This document shows positions 42,429 through 50,676 of a stretch of DNA of 52,922 nt, piece by piece. Source of the DNA: Candidatus Poseidoniaceae archaeon (GTDB lineage Archaea; Thermoplasmatota; Poseidoniia; Poseidoniales; Poseidoniaceae); the NCBI GenBank assembly GCA_030750665.1, contig JASMHR010000003.1:1-52922 (forward strand), given 5' to 3'. Under the pieces are notes generated by a model. It made no database searches. It was not told the origin of the DNA and saw only the letters and a program-made list of their open reading frames with translations. The position numbers were made by a program, and so were the translations under genes. Positions within the stretch are counted from its first letter, which is position 1; each line of letters starts with the position of its first letter.

Positions 42429-42983
42429 ATGGTACTCGTGGTTGCGGCGGTAGGGATGCCGGGTTGTGGCAAAGGAGAGTTGTCAGCATTGGTCAAAGCA
42501 GCGGGCATTCCAGTATTCTCGATGGGTGATATGATTCGAGCAGAAGTCGAAGCCCGCAACCTCGATGGCGACCCCCATGTATTTGGGAGGGTTGCACAAG
42601 AGTTACGCGACGAGTTTGGATATGGAGTTCTGGCGAGTCGTTTGGCTCCACATATTGAATCTGCCTTGGCTGGTAGCCAATTGGTATTGATAGAAGGGAT
42701 GAGGGGAGTCGATGAGAAGGATATCTTCCTTGAGCATTGGCCGAATTTCAAGGTCGTTGCTGTGGTTGTTGAAGCAGATATCAGGTTTGACAGGATTTCT
42801 CTTAGAGGAAGGGCTGAGGATGGAGACAGGGCAGCATTTGACAGACGCGATGATAGAGAATTGAGTTGGGGTGTAGGTGAACTCATTGCCGGCGCTGATT
42901 GGAGCCTAGATAACTCAGGCGACCTAGAAACTTTCAATAATCTCTCTGAACAGTGGCTAAAAGCACTGTTCCCGAGTCACTGA
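42429..42983 (+). CDS. UPF0200-type P-loop nucleotide kinase
   Basis: 184 residues. VVAAVGMPGCGKGELSALVKAAGIPVFSMGDMIRAE has the P-loop GMPGCGKGE and the GD-IR substrate segment. LVLIEGMRGVDE is the Walker B region, and RLxxRGRAEDGD with FDRRDDRELSWG forms the lid. These match the archaeal UPF0200 family, distant from dephospho-CoA kinase and adenylate kinase. The phosphate acceptor is not established. A hairpin terminator follows directly. Confidence 0.85.
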   Translation: MVLVVAAVGMPGCGKGELSALVKAAGIPVFSMGDMIRAEVEARNLDGDPHVFGRVAQELRDEFGYGVLASRLAPHIESALAGSQLVLIEGMRGVDEKDIFLEHWPNFKVVAVVVEADIRFDRISLRGRAEDGDRAAFDRRDDRELSWGVGELIAGADWSLDNSGDLETFNNLSEQWLKALFPSH

Positions 42984-42984
42984 G

Positions 42985-43005
42985 GGCCCATGTGATGGGC
43001 CTTTT
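42985..43005 (+). terminator. Hairpin plus T4 after the UPF0200 gene
   Basis: GGCCCAT (42985-42991) pairs perfectly with ATGGGCC (42995-43001) around a 3-nt loop and is followed by TTTT. It lies two bases after the stop and before the pilus operon. Confidence 0.6.
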
Positions 43006-43026
43006 GAGGCCTGAATAGCAACCAAA

Positions 43027-43034
43027 GGTTATAG
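43027..43034 (+). promoter_or_regulatory. Probable TATA box of the pilus operon
   Basis: GGTTATAG, 48 bp before ATG 43082. Transcription would start near 43057, right at the beginning of the hairpin listed next. Confidence 0.4.
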
Positions 43035-43055
43035 TGGGTTTGAAGTCGTCGTCAT

Positions 43056-43072
43056 CCCTGCCTACGGCAGGG
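43056..43072 (+). promoter_or_regulatory. Leader hairpin overlapping the ribosome site of the pilus ATPase gene
   Basis: CCCTGCC (43056-43062) and GGCAGGG (43066-43072) form a perfect 7-bp stem with a TAC loop. The only purine-rich ribosome-site candidate, AGGGG at 43069-43073, is mostly inside the 3' arm. ATG 43082 follows after 8 nt. Confidence 0.5.
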
Positions 43073-43081
43073 GAATACTCT

Positions 43082-44614
43082 ATGGCAAGGAAAAAGGGGG
43101 GGAAAGGCGGTGGTCGTCGCGGTCGCGGTGGCAAGAAACAAGTAGCATATGATGAACTTGACAAATACCCAGTCATGCCTCCTCATGCTTTTGCTAGAAT
43201 AGTTCGTGACAAGAGCACTTTGAACATCATCTATCAGATTATCGAACCTCCATTGAACAAGAAGGAACAAGAGCATCGTGATGAGTTGATGGACATTTTC
43301 ATCAAGAGTTTGACCGCGAATATTGACGAGATAGATGCCGACCCAGGCGCTTACCTCAGGACTGCGATGGACAAGATAATCAAATCCTATGGAATGAAGA
43401 TCAACAAGAAATCCAAATCCAAGTTGTTCTATTATCTCAGGAGGGATATGATTGGCTATGGAAAGATGGATGTTCTGATGAACGACCCGAATGTAGAGGA
43501 TGTTTCTCTTGATGGAACAGGCATTCCAATCTTCGCTTATCATCGTAAGTTCGAATCTGTCGAAACCACATGTTCGTGGGATACTGATGACGAACTCGAA
43601 TCATATATCATCAAGTTGGCTCAACGTTGCGGAAAGCACATCTCTGTTGCAGATCCATTGCTTGATGCAACTTTGATGGATGGTTCCCGTATCGTCATGA
43701 AACTAGGATATGAGATTTCCACGCGGGGCTCTTGTTTCTGTATCCGACGTTTCAAGGAAGACCCGTTTTCTCCATGCGACATCGTTGCTTTCCGAACCAT
43801 GTCATCTTTGATGGTGGCCTATCTTTGGATAGCATTCCAGAATGAAGTACCGATGCTATTCGTAGGTGGTACGGCCTCAGGAAAGACAACAACTCTCAAT
43901 GCCATGTGTATCTTTATTCCATGGCAGATGAAGATTGTCAGCATTGAATCAACTCGTGAAGTTAACATTCCTCAACCCAACTGGGTTCCAGGATTGACCA
44001 GGCAAGGATTCGGGGGTGAATCGAGCGAAGGTGAGATAGGGGAGTTCGAATTGCTCAAGGCGGCCCTTCGTGAACGACCAGAATACATCATTGTGGGTGA
44101 GATTCGTGGTGCTGAAGCCTATGTTTTGTTCCAGGCAATGGCTACTGGGCACTGTGCATACTCTACTGTTCACGCCGATTCAGTACCGTCTCTTGTCCAT
44201 CGTTTGGAGAACAAACCTATCGATATTCCAAGAGTTCTGCTACCTGCACTTGAAGCCTGTTCCATTCAGATACAGACACGTATCAATGGCCAACGTGTGC
44301 GGCGTACAAGGCAGACTGTAGAGATAGTTGGTATCGACCCGAATTCAATGGAGATAATCACCAATGAGGTATTCCATTGGGATCCTGCGACCGATGATTA
44401 TGTTTTCAGTGGTAAATCATATGTCCTTGAGAAGATCATGGTCAAGATCAATTTCAGTCAGGATGAGATGCGTCGAGAGTTGAGAACAAGAAAGCGCATT
44501 CTTGAATGGATGGTATTGAATGACATCCGCAAGGCCGATCAGGTATCACAAATCGTCACTGAATATTATGTGAGGCCAAACGAGATCCTTGCTCGGGTTG
44601 ACGGATTGCGATGA
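43082..44614 (+). CDS. Type II/IV secretion system motor ATPase (archaeal GspE/PilB-like)
   Basis: 510 residues from ATG 43082. The N-terminal ~20 residues are extremely basic (ARKKGGKGGGRRGRGGKKQ). The N-domain contains YYLRRDMIGYGKMDVLMNDPNVEDVS, which is typical of the family. Walker A is GGTASGKTTTLNAM at ~260, an Asp box with SIESTREVNIP, Walker B ERPEYIIVGEIRGAEAY and the His box ATGHCAYSTVHAD. It powers pilus or pseudopilus assembly from the cytoplasm. It heads a tight operon with two platform proteins and two pilin-like proteins. No prepilin peptidase is in view. It is closer to archaeal type IV pili than to archaella, as FlaCDEFGH-like genes are missing. Confidence 0.93.
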   Translation: MARKKGGKGGGRRGRGGKKQVAYDELDKYPVMPPHAFARIVRDKSTLNIIYQIIEPPLNKKEQEHRDELMDIFIKSLTANIDEIDADPGAYLRTAMDKIIKSYGMKINKKSKSKLFYYLRRDMIGYGKMDVLMNDPNVEDVSLDGTGIPIFAYHRKFESVETTCSWDTDDELESYIIKLAQRCGKHISVADPLLDATLMDGSRIVMKLGYEISTRGSCFCIRRFKEDPFSPCDIVAFRTMSSLMVAYLWIAFQNEVPMLFVGGTASGKTTTLNAMCIFIPWQMKIVSIESTREVNIPQPNWVPGLTRQGFGGESSEGEIGEFELLKAALRERPEYIIVGEIRGAEAYVLFQAMATGHCAYSTVHADSVPSLVHRLENKPIDIPRVLLPALEACSIQIQTRINGQRVRRTRQTVEIVGIDPNSMEIITNEVFHWDPATDDYVFSGKSYVLEKIMVKINFSQDEMRRELRTRKRILEWMVLNDIRKADQVSQIVTEYYVRPNEILARVDGLR

Positions 44615-44634
44615 ACTCGGGAAGTGATGCATAG

Positions 44635-45660
44635 ATGGAGTTGACGGCCTGGCAGAAAATCTGTCACAGAACCGTTGGCAAGATTGTGAAGAAGAAGGCT
44701 CGCAATGACAAGGAACTCTGCAAGACTCTTGAGCAAGGTGCTTTTCCAGTGATGGCCGATGTCTATCTTGCTACCAATATTGTCACATCAATTGCTGTCT
44801 TCTTGATATGCATTGGAGTGATTGCAATAGTCTTCTTTCCTGCCATTGGAGTAATTGCGATTTACGAGAGCGTTCAGGACCCCGATTCTGAGACGCCATG
44901 TAAAATCTGGGAATATTGGAATCCGGAGAAGAAGGCGGCGAATTATGACCAGCCAGGGCATGGCTGTCCAGATTACAAAACATTGGAGTTTCCAACATAT
45001 CTCAAGATACTGATACCGGTCATGTGTGGATTAGTGATTCCCCTCTTGGCTTTCCGGTATTTCAAGGGTTCAGCGAAACGAATGGCCAAGAAACGAGGTA
45101 TGCAATTAGAGAAATATCTCCCTTATGCCGCTTCATATACAGCGGCGATGTCTGCAGCCAATGCAACACCTTCGAAGATTTTCCGTTCTTTGGCATTGAA
45201 CGAAGATATCTATGGGGATATCGCCTATGATTCATCATTGATTTATCGTGATGTGACATTATTGGGATATGACTTGTTGACGGCGATTAAACTATCCGTC
45301 GCTCGTGCTGCATCTCCTTGGTTGACTGAGTTCTTTCAAGGAATGGTTGGAACATTGACTTCAGGTGGAAATTTGAAGTTGTATTTCCTTAATCGTGCCG
45401 AACATTACATGCGTGAGAATCGAACGAGATTGCAAGTCTTCCTTGAGACTTTGGCGATGTTGGCAGAATCATATGTCGTGGTTGCAGTAGCGATGCCGCT
45501 GTTCCTGATCGTCATGCTGGTCATCATGTTCTGGGTTTCTGGTTCCGGCTCTCAGATGTCTGAGAGTTTCTTGTATACCATTATCATGGGAGTCATTCCA
45601 GCCATCCACGTTGCCTATGCTCTCTTGGTATGGACGATGAGTGAAGAACAGAAAATGTGA
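44635..45660 (+). CDS. Type IV pilus/T2SS-F platform protein (first of two)
   Basis: 341 residues. Helices at ~47-77, ~122-144, ~281-303 (VVVAVAMPLFLIVMLVIMFW) and ~314-335. The cytoplasmic T2SSF region between includes YLPYAASYTAAMSAANATPSKIFRSLALNE and LTEFFQGMVGTLTSGGNLKLYF, the usual GspF pattern. A small extracellular loop with two cysteines lies between the first two helices. It anchors the motor ATPase and extracts pilins. Gap of 20 bp from the ATPase gene, then ATGTGA overlap with the next gene. Confidence 0.9.
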   Translation: MELTAWQKICHRTVGKIVKKKARNDKELCKTLEQGAFPVMADVYLATNIVTSIAVFLICIGVIAIVFFPAIGVIAIYESVQDPDSETPCKIWEYWNPEKKAANYDQPGHGCPDYKTLEFPTYLKILIPVMCGLVIPLLAFRYFKGSAKRMAKKRGMQLEKYLPYAASYTAAMSAANATPSKIFRSLALNEDIYGDIAYDSSLIYRDVTLLGYDLLTAIKLSVARAASPWLTEFFQGMVGTLTSGGNLKLYFLNRAEHYMRENRTRLQVFLETLAMLAESYVVVAVAMPLFLIVMLVIMFWVSGSGSQMSESFLYTIIMGVIPAIHVAYALLVWTMSEEQKM

Positions 45661-45674
45661 CAGGAGGTGATAGA

Positions 45675-47519
45675 TTGGCGCGCAAGAAGGAGAAACTCAA
45701 GGTCAATCTTGAACTTCCAAAGAACGACACGACGATGACCAAATTGTATCTCATTCTCGGATTAGGGATGATATTAGGAATCTCGAGCATAGGTTTCTGG
45801 TTCATCAATTCGCCATTCTTACCTACTCCTAATGGGCAGCCAATGTTCATCAATATCGCTTGTGGTTGGGATCCTACCTTTCAACCCGATCTTGATTCGA
45901 ATGAATCATGTGACCTGATGCATGATGAGCCACAAGTTTCAGTCTTCGAAGCACCTCAGCCATGGAAAAAGGTCTTGGCAGAAGGACAGAGATTCACTGC
46001 TCCAGGATTATTACCTGAAGAACGAGGAAATTATTCCGGGCAACTAACTCAAGCTTTTGAATTGAAATGTGAAGCTAAAGCCGATGTTGAACTTCCGTAT
46101 ACCTTGGAGTTATGGGATTCTGAAAAGAATGTGATTGCTTCGAAACAGGATGGCATCACCAATCGTGGAGGTTGCAGTCTGAAACATGACCATGTAGAAC
46201 CTGGAGAGGAGTATTCGTACGTATTGTATTCCAATGACCCTGGGGGAGAGAAAATACGTGAGTTCACCTTTTCCTTGCATATCGAGGTCTATGATGGGGT
46301 TCCAGAGTACATGAACAACAAATCTCTGTGGCTGGGACCTGAGTTGGACCTTGGAATTACCTCATTCCGCCCCACATTATTCCTGAATTTCTTTGGTTTG
46401 GGGATATTTATTGCATTCTTCCCTGCTTCTTATTATTGGGATGGGGTAAAGAATCGAATCAATTCGATGGAAGATAAGTTCCCTGATTTTCTGCGAGACA
46501 TGGCTGAATACTGGAAAGGAGGTTTGTCGATGAACGTCGCGGTTCAAACTTTAGCCAGTTCGGAATATGGGGCCTTGAATGACGAAGTCAAGAAGATGGC
46601 CGATCAATTATCTTGGGGCGTAGCCTTCGGTGACGTAATGCAATTGTTCGCGGACCGTGTTGGGACTCCTCTAGTGAAGCGAGCGATCAGTCTGATTCAA
46701 GAAGCCAACAAAGCGGGTGGAAAGATTTCAGATATTCTAGTGACCGCAGCCAATGACAGCCGTGAGATCAAGTTCTTGGAAGGTGAGAGAAAACGAGCCA
46801 TCGCCTCCTATATCGCAGTCATTTGGGTTTCATACATGGTTTTCTTGGGGGTCATCGTGGTATTGGGCAAGGTTTTCATTCCCGCGATCGCAAGTTCCAA
46901 TTCTGGTGACGACGAAGGTGGAGAAGGAGATGATGGATCAGCGAAACTTGGGAACATGGAGATCAGAGCCATAGATCCACTATTCTTCCTGATGGTCTTC
47001 TATTACGGTGTCACTCTACAGGCTGTCGGCAATGGCTGCATGGCTGGTTTGATGGCCACGGGGAGATTAAGTTCGGGAATGAAACACGCTGGAATGATGA
47101 TTGTTCTTGCTTCATTAGCTTTCAATTTCGTTGTTTTCGCACCTGAATTGATTGGTATTCAACCCCCAGAGGAAATAGATGTCAGGGCTGGAACCTTTGA
47201 GCCAACGATGAGTATTCAGAACACTGCGCCCATAGCAACAAATTTGATGCTGTTACCCGCTACTCCAACGAATAGTGATGATTTGGAAGTCTCGTACGCA
47301 TACTATGATGAGGACAACCACCCAGAAGAAGGGACTGAGATACGTTGGTACCGTAACGGAAATGAAGTTATTGTTTGGAGTGAACTAACTACTATTCCTG
47401 CTTCAGAGACTCAGGTTGGGGACAGCATCTACTACATCATCAGGCCAAGTGATGGCATCGAATTGGGTTCCTATACAAGTCTACTTGATGACCAAGAAGC
47501 AGTCACGGTGGTGGCATGA
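45675..47519 (+). CDS. Type IV pilus/T2SS-F platform protein with extracellular domains (second)
   Basis: 614 residues from TTG 45675, chosen because a near-perfect AGGAGGTGAT (45662-45671) sits before it; ATG 45657 overlapping the previous stop is the alternative. Helix ~18-40, a ~190-residue extracellular beta domain with paired cysteines, helix ~236-255, then the T2SSF core (FLRDMAEYWKGGLSMNVAVQTLASSEYGALNDEVKKM). Three more helices (to ~495) and a C-terminal Ig-like extracellular domain (LMLLPATPTNSDDLEVSYAYYDEDN) follow. Exposed domains on a platform protein are uncommon and may contact the pilus or the surface layer. Confidence 0.87.
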   Translation: MARKKEKLKVNLELPKNDTTMTKLYLILGLGMILGISSIGFWFINSPFLPTPNGQPMFINIACGWDPTFQPDLDSNESCDLMHDEPQVSVFEAPQPWKKVLAEGQRFTAPGLLPEERGNYSGQLTQAFELKCEAKADVELPYTLELWDSEKNVIASKQDGITNRGGCSLKHDHVEPGEEYSYVLYSNDPGGEKIREFTFSLHIEVYDGVPEYMNNKSLWLGPELDLGITSFRPTLFLNFFGLGIFIAFFPASYYWDGVKNRINSMEDKFPDFLRDMAEYWKGGLSMNVAVQTLASSEYGALNDEVKKMADQLSWGVAFGDVMQLFADRVGTPLVKRAISLIQEANKAGGKISDILVTAANDSREIKFLEGERKRAIASYIAVIWVSYMVFLGVIVVLGKVFIPAIASSNSGDDEGGEGDDGSAKLGNMEIRAIDPLFFLMVFYYGVTLQAVGNGCMAGLMATGRLSSGMKHAGMMIVLASLAFNFVVFAPELIGIQPPEEIDVRAGTFEPTMSIQNTAPIATNLMLLPATPTNSDDLEVSYAYYDEDNHPEEGTEIRWYRNGNEVIVWSELTTIPASETQVGDSIYYIIRPSDGIELGSYTSLLDDQEAVTVVA

Positions 47520-47977
47520 AATCGCTTATCGATTCTGATGAGAAGGCGCAGATTCACGTCCTTGAGATGTTGACACTGTTCTGGCTGTTCTTCATGTCGG
47601 CGATATTCGTGTTGCGTATCGATGTCCCAGATCCACCTTCTGCTGCTACGGATGCAACTTTGGAACTCTCTGGAGAGGATGCGATTAGAATGGCAAGGGC
47701 AGAACTCCCTCTCAACTCAAGTGCTGCTGATTCGCTATTGGTGGAGCATCTTGCTGATAGAAATCTAGATTCAGCCTGTGACTTGATACTCGACGGTCTG
47801 GGTGCGACTGTGGATGGAAGGTGTTGGTTGGCCATGGATGGTTCAGCATCCGAGGTTCATGGGGGCTCCACTTCACCACTTGGGCGAACTGAAACAGTTC
47901 ATGCAATGCTACAGCAGGGCCCACACCTATGGACCATTTCACTTGATGTCTGGCACCGAGGAGGTGGCTCTTCATGA
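47516..47977 (+). CDS. Pilin-like membrane protein (first)
   Basis: 153 residues. The N-terminus EKAQIHVLEMLTLFWLFFMSAIFVL resembles the RGQAHTLEA-type starts of archaeal pilin-like proteins, with a possible peptidase site after KA and a following hydrophobic helix. The body (ATDATLELSGEDAIRMARAEL ... GATVDGRCWLAM) is a small extracellular domain with two cysteines. ATGA overlap with the platform gene and with the next gene. It is probably a minor pilin or assembly helper. Confidence 0.7.
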   Translation: MKSLIDSDEKAQIHVLEMLTLFWLFFMSAIFVLRIDVPDPPSAATDATLELSGEDAIRMARAELPLNSSAADSLLVEHLADRNLDSACDLILDGLGATVDGRCWLAMDGSASEVHGGSTSPLGRTETVHAMLQQGPHLWTISLDVWHRGGGSS

Positions 47978-48426
47978 AGAAACATTCAGTTGTTGACAGA
48001 GACTCAGATTCTTCTGAAGCGGGTCAGATGCTGTTGGCAGCAGGAATGGTTCTGCTGATGTCATTGTTGTCGATGGCAGTATATGGGGTGAAATTGGCGG
48101 GATTGGGAACCCCTCATGACTCAACTGAAGATGCTCTCATCGATGTTGCCAAAGAACTGCAGCGTGACTTTTCACCATTGCTGGAGCAACGCACCTTGAA
48201 TCGAATCGATGCCGGAATGGATTGGCAAGAAGCAGCAGAGAGTGCACTTTCTGCGACCCATGATGATCTGTTGCATCATGGAGAGATAAGAGGAGTGGAG
48301 ATCAAGATGTTGCAGATGAATGTGAGTAATGTGAGTGGCCAATTGACATTGACTGCTGTTGCTGGTCTCTCGGATTCCAAGGCGATGTTGGAGATTCCTT
48401 TGAGTGCTGAATTCACGGTTCAGTGA
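47974..48426 (+). CDS. Pilin-like membrane protein (second)
   Basis: 150 residues. SSEAGQMLLAAGMVLLMSLLSMAVYGVKLAGLG shows a GQ(M)LL start and a single N-terminal helix as in archaeal RGQ-type pilin-like proteins. The body is helical then beta-rich (VEIKMLQMNVSNVSGQLTLTAVAG) without cysteines. ATGA overlap with the first pilin-like gene; last gene of the operon, followed by a hairpin. Confidence 0.7.
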   Translation: MKKHSVVDRDSDSSEAGQMLLAAGMVLLMSLLSMAVYGVKLAGLGTPHDSTEDALIDVAKELQRDFSPLLEQRTLNRIDAGMDWQEAAESALSATHDDLLHHGEIRGVEIKMLQMNVSNVSGQLTLTAVAGLSDSKAMLEIPLSAEFTVQ

Positions 48427-48435
48427 ACATCAATA

Positions 48436-48455
48436 CATCCAGTAGGAGTTGGATG
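48436..48455. terminator. Bidirectional hairpin between convergent genes
   Basis: CATCCA (48436-48441) pairs with TGGATG (48450-48455) around an 8-nt loop; flanking bases extend the pairing with one mismatch. It separates the pilus operon from the leftward kinase gene. Confidence 0.45.
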
Positions 48456-48465
48456 CATATTACGT

Positions 48466-49140
48466 TCATCTAGCTCTTCGAGCCTCATTCCACTGTAGGT
48501 CCAACCAATGTTTGATTCGGTCGACAGGGTCAGCAACCTGACTCGGATCCATTGTTTCCCAACCTTTCATCACACTGAGATCGAGAAGTCCCTTCTGTAT
48601 GGCACGGATCCTGTCAAATGCCGCGATATAGCGATCGGCTCGTCTCCATGAGTTGGCATCTCTTTCTTTGAGCATGGAGATATGTTGATCTTCTATCTCG
48701 ACTTTCATGATGAAACCAATCGCCAAACCTCCACTCTCACGCCACTCCTCTAGCCAGCGATTATCAGGCATCAAGTGGACACCTTCAACCAGAAGGTCGA
48801 TTCCTTCTCTTCGTCCTCGGGAGATAGTAGCATCGATTCCAGCCTCGACAACGGAACACGAATCTTTCCAGTCAAGAACGGGGTCTCCTGATTCACCGGT
48901 AGCGAAGGAGGAACGATGTAGTCTCGGAATTCGATGCTCAGGGTCACTCGCCCTCATGATTTCTCGAATGGCATCTGTAGACATGATTCTAGAGAATTCA
49001 AGGCGTTGTGCAGCCTCAATGGAGACGGTTGATTTTCCCACTCCAGTAGTTCCAGCAATCAATACCAAGCGGGGAGGTCTCTTGTGTTGTCCCGCCACCG
49101 CAGAAGCATGCATTCCAATACGTTCAGCCATGCTCCTCAT
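48466..49140 (-). CDS. 2-phosphoglycerate kinase-like P-loop protein
   Basis: 224 residues. RLVLIAGTTGVGKSTVSIEAAQRL is the P-loop. IMSTDAIREIMR and RLHRSSFATGE match the domain first described in archaeal 2-phosphoglycerate kinase, which makes 2,3-bisphosphoglycerate for cyclic diphosphoglycerate. LVEGVHLMPDNRW is the Walker B region. The N-terminal regulatory ATP-cone of the methanogen enzyme is absent, so another substrate is possible. ATG at 49140 or 49131. Divergent from the aldehyde dehydrogenase gene. Confidence 0.75.
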   Translation of the reverse strand: MRSMAERIGMHASAVAGQHKRPPRLVLIAGTTGVGKSTVSIEAAQRLEFSRIMSTDAIREIMRASDPEHRIPRLHRSSFATGESGDPVLDWKDSCSVVEAGIDATISRGRREGIDLLVEGVHLMPDNRWLEEWRESGGLAIGFIMKVEIEDQHISMLKERDANSWRRADRYIAAFDRIRAIQKGLLDLSVMKGWETMDPSQVADPVDRIKHWLDLQWNEARRAR

Positions 49141-49202
49141 TCTTCGCTATTGAACCAGCCTTTCAATTCCTTCGTTCAAATTGCGGCAGCGACAGACCTT
49201 TC

Positions 49203-50672
49203 ATGGCGATGGTAGTGGCCAGCAACATGTCAGATGACAGGATGATGTGGCTAGATGGGGAATGGTGCTCTGCAGCCAGTGGTGAGGTCACTGAGGTTTG
49301 CAATCCAGCAGATAGTTCAGTATTGTGTACAGTTCCACGTGCTGATGAAGTAGATGTGCAGAGGGCAGTCAATGCTTCACAACAGGCATTGGCTTCCAAG
49401 GAATGGGCGTTGATGGACCCTGCACAGCGTGGAAGAATCCTACAGAAGATGGCTGCAGCAACCTATGCTGCTTCAAAGGATTTAGCAAAACTGGAGTCTC
49501 AGAACAATGGGAAGACATTCCGTGAAGCCCTTGGTGAAATTCGCTTTGCAGGCTGGACGTTGGAATACTTCGCTGGATGGTCGGACAAGATTGAGGGCCA
49601 GACCGTGCCCGTTCCGGGGAATCGTCTCAATTACACTCTTCGTCAACCATTGGGAGTGACCGCTCATATCATTCCGTGGAATTTTCCTTTGCAATTGGCT
49701 ATTCGTTCGATTGCTCCTGCACTAGCTGCGGGTTGCACAGTCATAGCCAAGCCAGCCAGCTTGACACCGATTTCTTTGTTGGCTTGGTGCGAAGTCATTG
49801 AGGAATGTGGTCTGCCGAATGGTGTGCTACAGGTGATAACAGGTCCAGGTGGAAAGATTGGAGATGCATTGGCAGGCTCTGCTGGAGTTGATGGAATTGT
49901 CCTGACTGGAGGGGTTCCGACCGGCAAGGCAGTCATGCAGAAGGCAGCTGAGAATCTAACTCCGGTAACACTCGAACTGGGAGGGAAAGGATGTAATGTT
50001 GTTTTCTCGGATGCTAATCTCAAATACTGTGCGAAGGCCATTTGTTTTGGTATCTTCATGAATGCAGGTCAGATGTGCTGGGCAGGTTCCAGATTAGTGG
50101 TTCACGAAGATGTCGCCGATGAGTTGATTCAATTGATTGTTGATGAAGTCTCCAAGTGGCCGGTTGGCCCCGGACTCTCAGAAGGAGTACGAATCGGCAG
50201 TCTGGTTTCCAAATCGCACCGTCAGTCAGTCCTCGACCTGCTAGAGAAAGGGTTGGCAGAAGGAGGTGAGTTGGTGACCGGCGGCGGCAGTCCCGACGGT
50301 GAATTGGAGGCTGGAGCATTCATGGAGCCAACCATTGTCAAAGGGGTAGGAATGAATGATATCCTGTTCAAGGAGGAATTATTTGGTCCTGTACTATCAG
50401 TCACTACATTCACTGAGGATAAAGAAGCCCTTGAATTGGCCAATGCCACTGATTTTGGTCTACTCAATGGAATCTGGACACAGAACCTAGGTAGGGCTCA
50501 CAAGATGGCGCGAGATATCAAGTCGGGAATGGTTTCGATCAATGAATACCCAATCACCTTCCCTCAGACTGCCTTCACAGGTTGGAAGGCAAGTGGTATC
50601 GGGGTCGAACAGTCGGCTGAAGCGATGAATTTCTATACCCGCATCAAGAATGTGAATGTGAATCTGGGATGA
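49203..50672 (+). CDS. NAD(P)-dependent aldehyde dehydrogenase
   Basis: 489 residues. IIPWNFPLQLAIRSIAPALAAGCTVIAKPA is the cofactor-binding part, VTLELGGKGCNVVF holds the general base Glu, and FGIFMNAGQMCWAGSRLVVHE holds the catalytic Cys. SINEYPITFPQTAFTGWKASGIGVEQ closes the enzyme. The type is that of betaine/aminobutyraldehyde or aromatic aldehyde dehydrogenases. In-frame ATG 49227 is an alternative start. Four bases separate it from the crotonase gene, so the pair is an operon, suggesting aldehyde-to-acyl breakdown. Confidence 0.93.
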   Translation: MAMVVASNMSDDRMMWLDGEWCSAASGEVTEVCNPADSSVLCTVPRADEVDVQRAVNASQQALASKEWALMDPAQRGRILQKMAAATYAASKDLAKLESQNNGKTFREALGEIRFAGWTLEYFAGWSDKIEGQTVPVPGNRLNYTLRQPLGVTAHIIPWNFPLQLAIRSIAPALAAGCTVIAKPASLTPISLLAWCEVIEECGLPNGVLQVITGPGGKIGDALAGSAGVDGIVLTGGVPTGKAVMQKAAENLTPVTLELGGKGCNVVFSDANLKYCAKAICFGIFMNAGQMCWAGSRLVVHEDVADELIQLIVDEVSKWPVGPGLSEGVRIGSLVSKSHRQSVLDLLEKGLAEGGELVTGGGSPDGELEAGAFMEPTIVKGVGMNDILFKEELFGPVLSVTTFTEDKEALELANATDFGLLNGIWTQNLGRAHKMARDIKSGMVSINEYPITFPQTAFTGWKASGIGVEQSAEAMNFYTRIKNVNVNLG

Positions 50673-50676
50673 TTGC

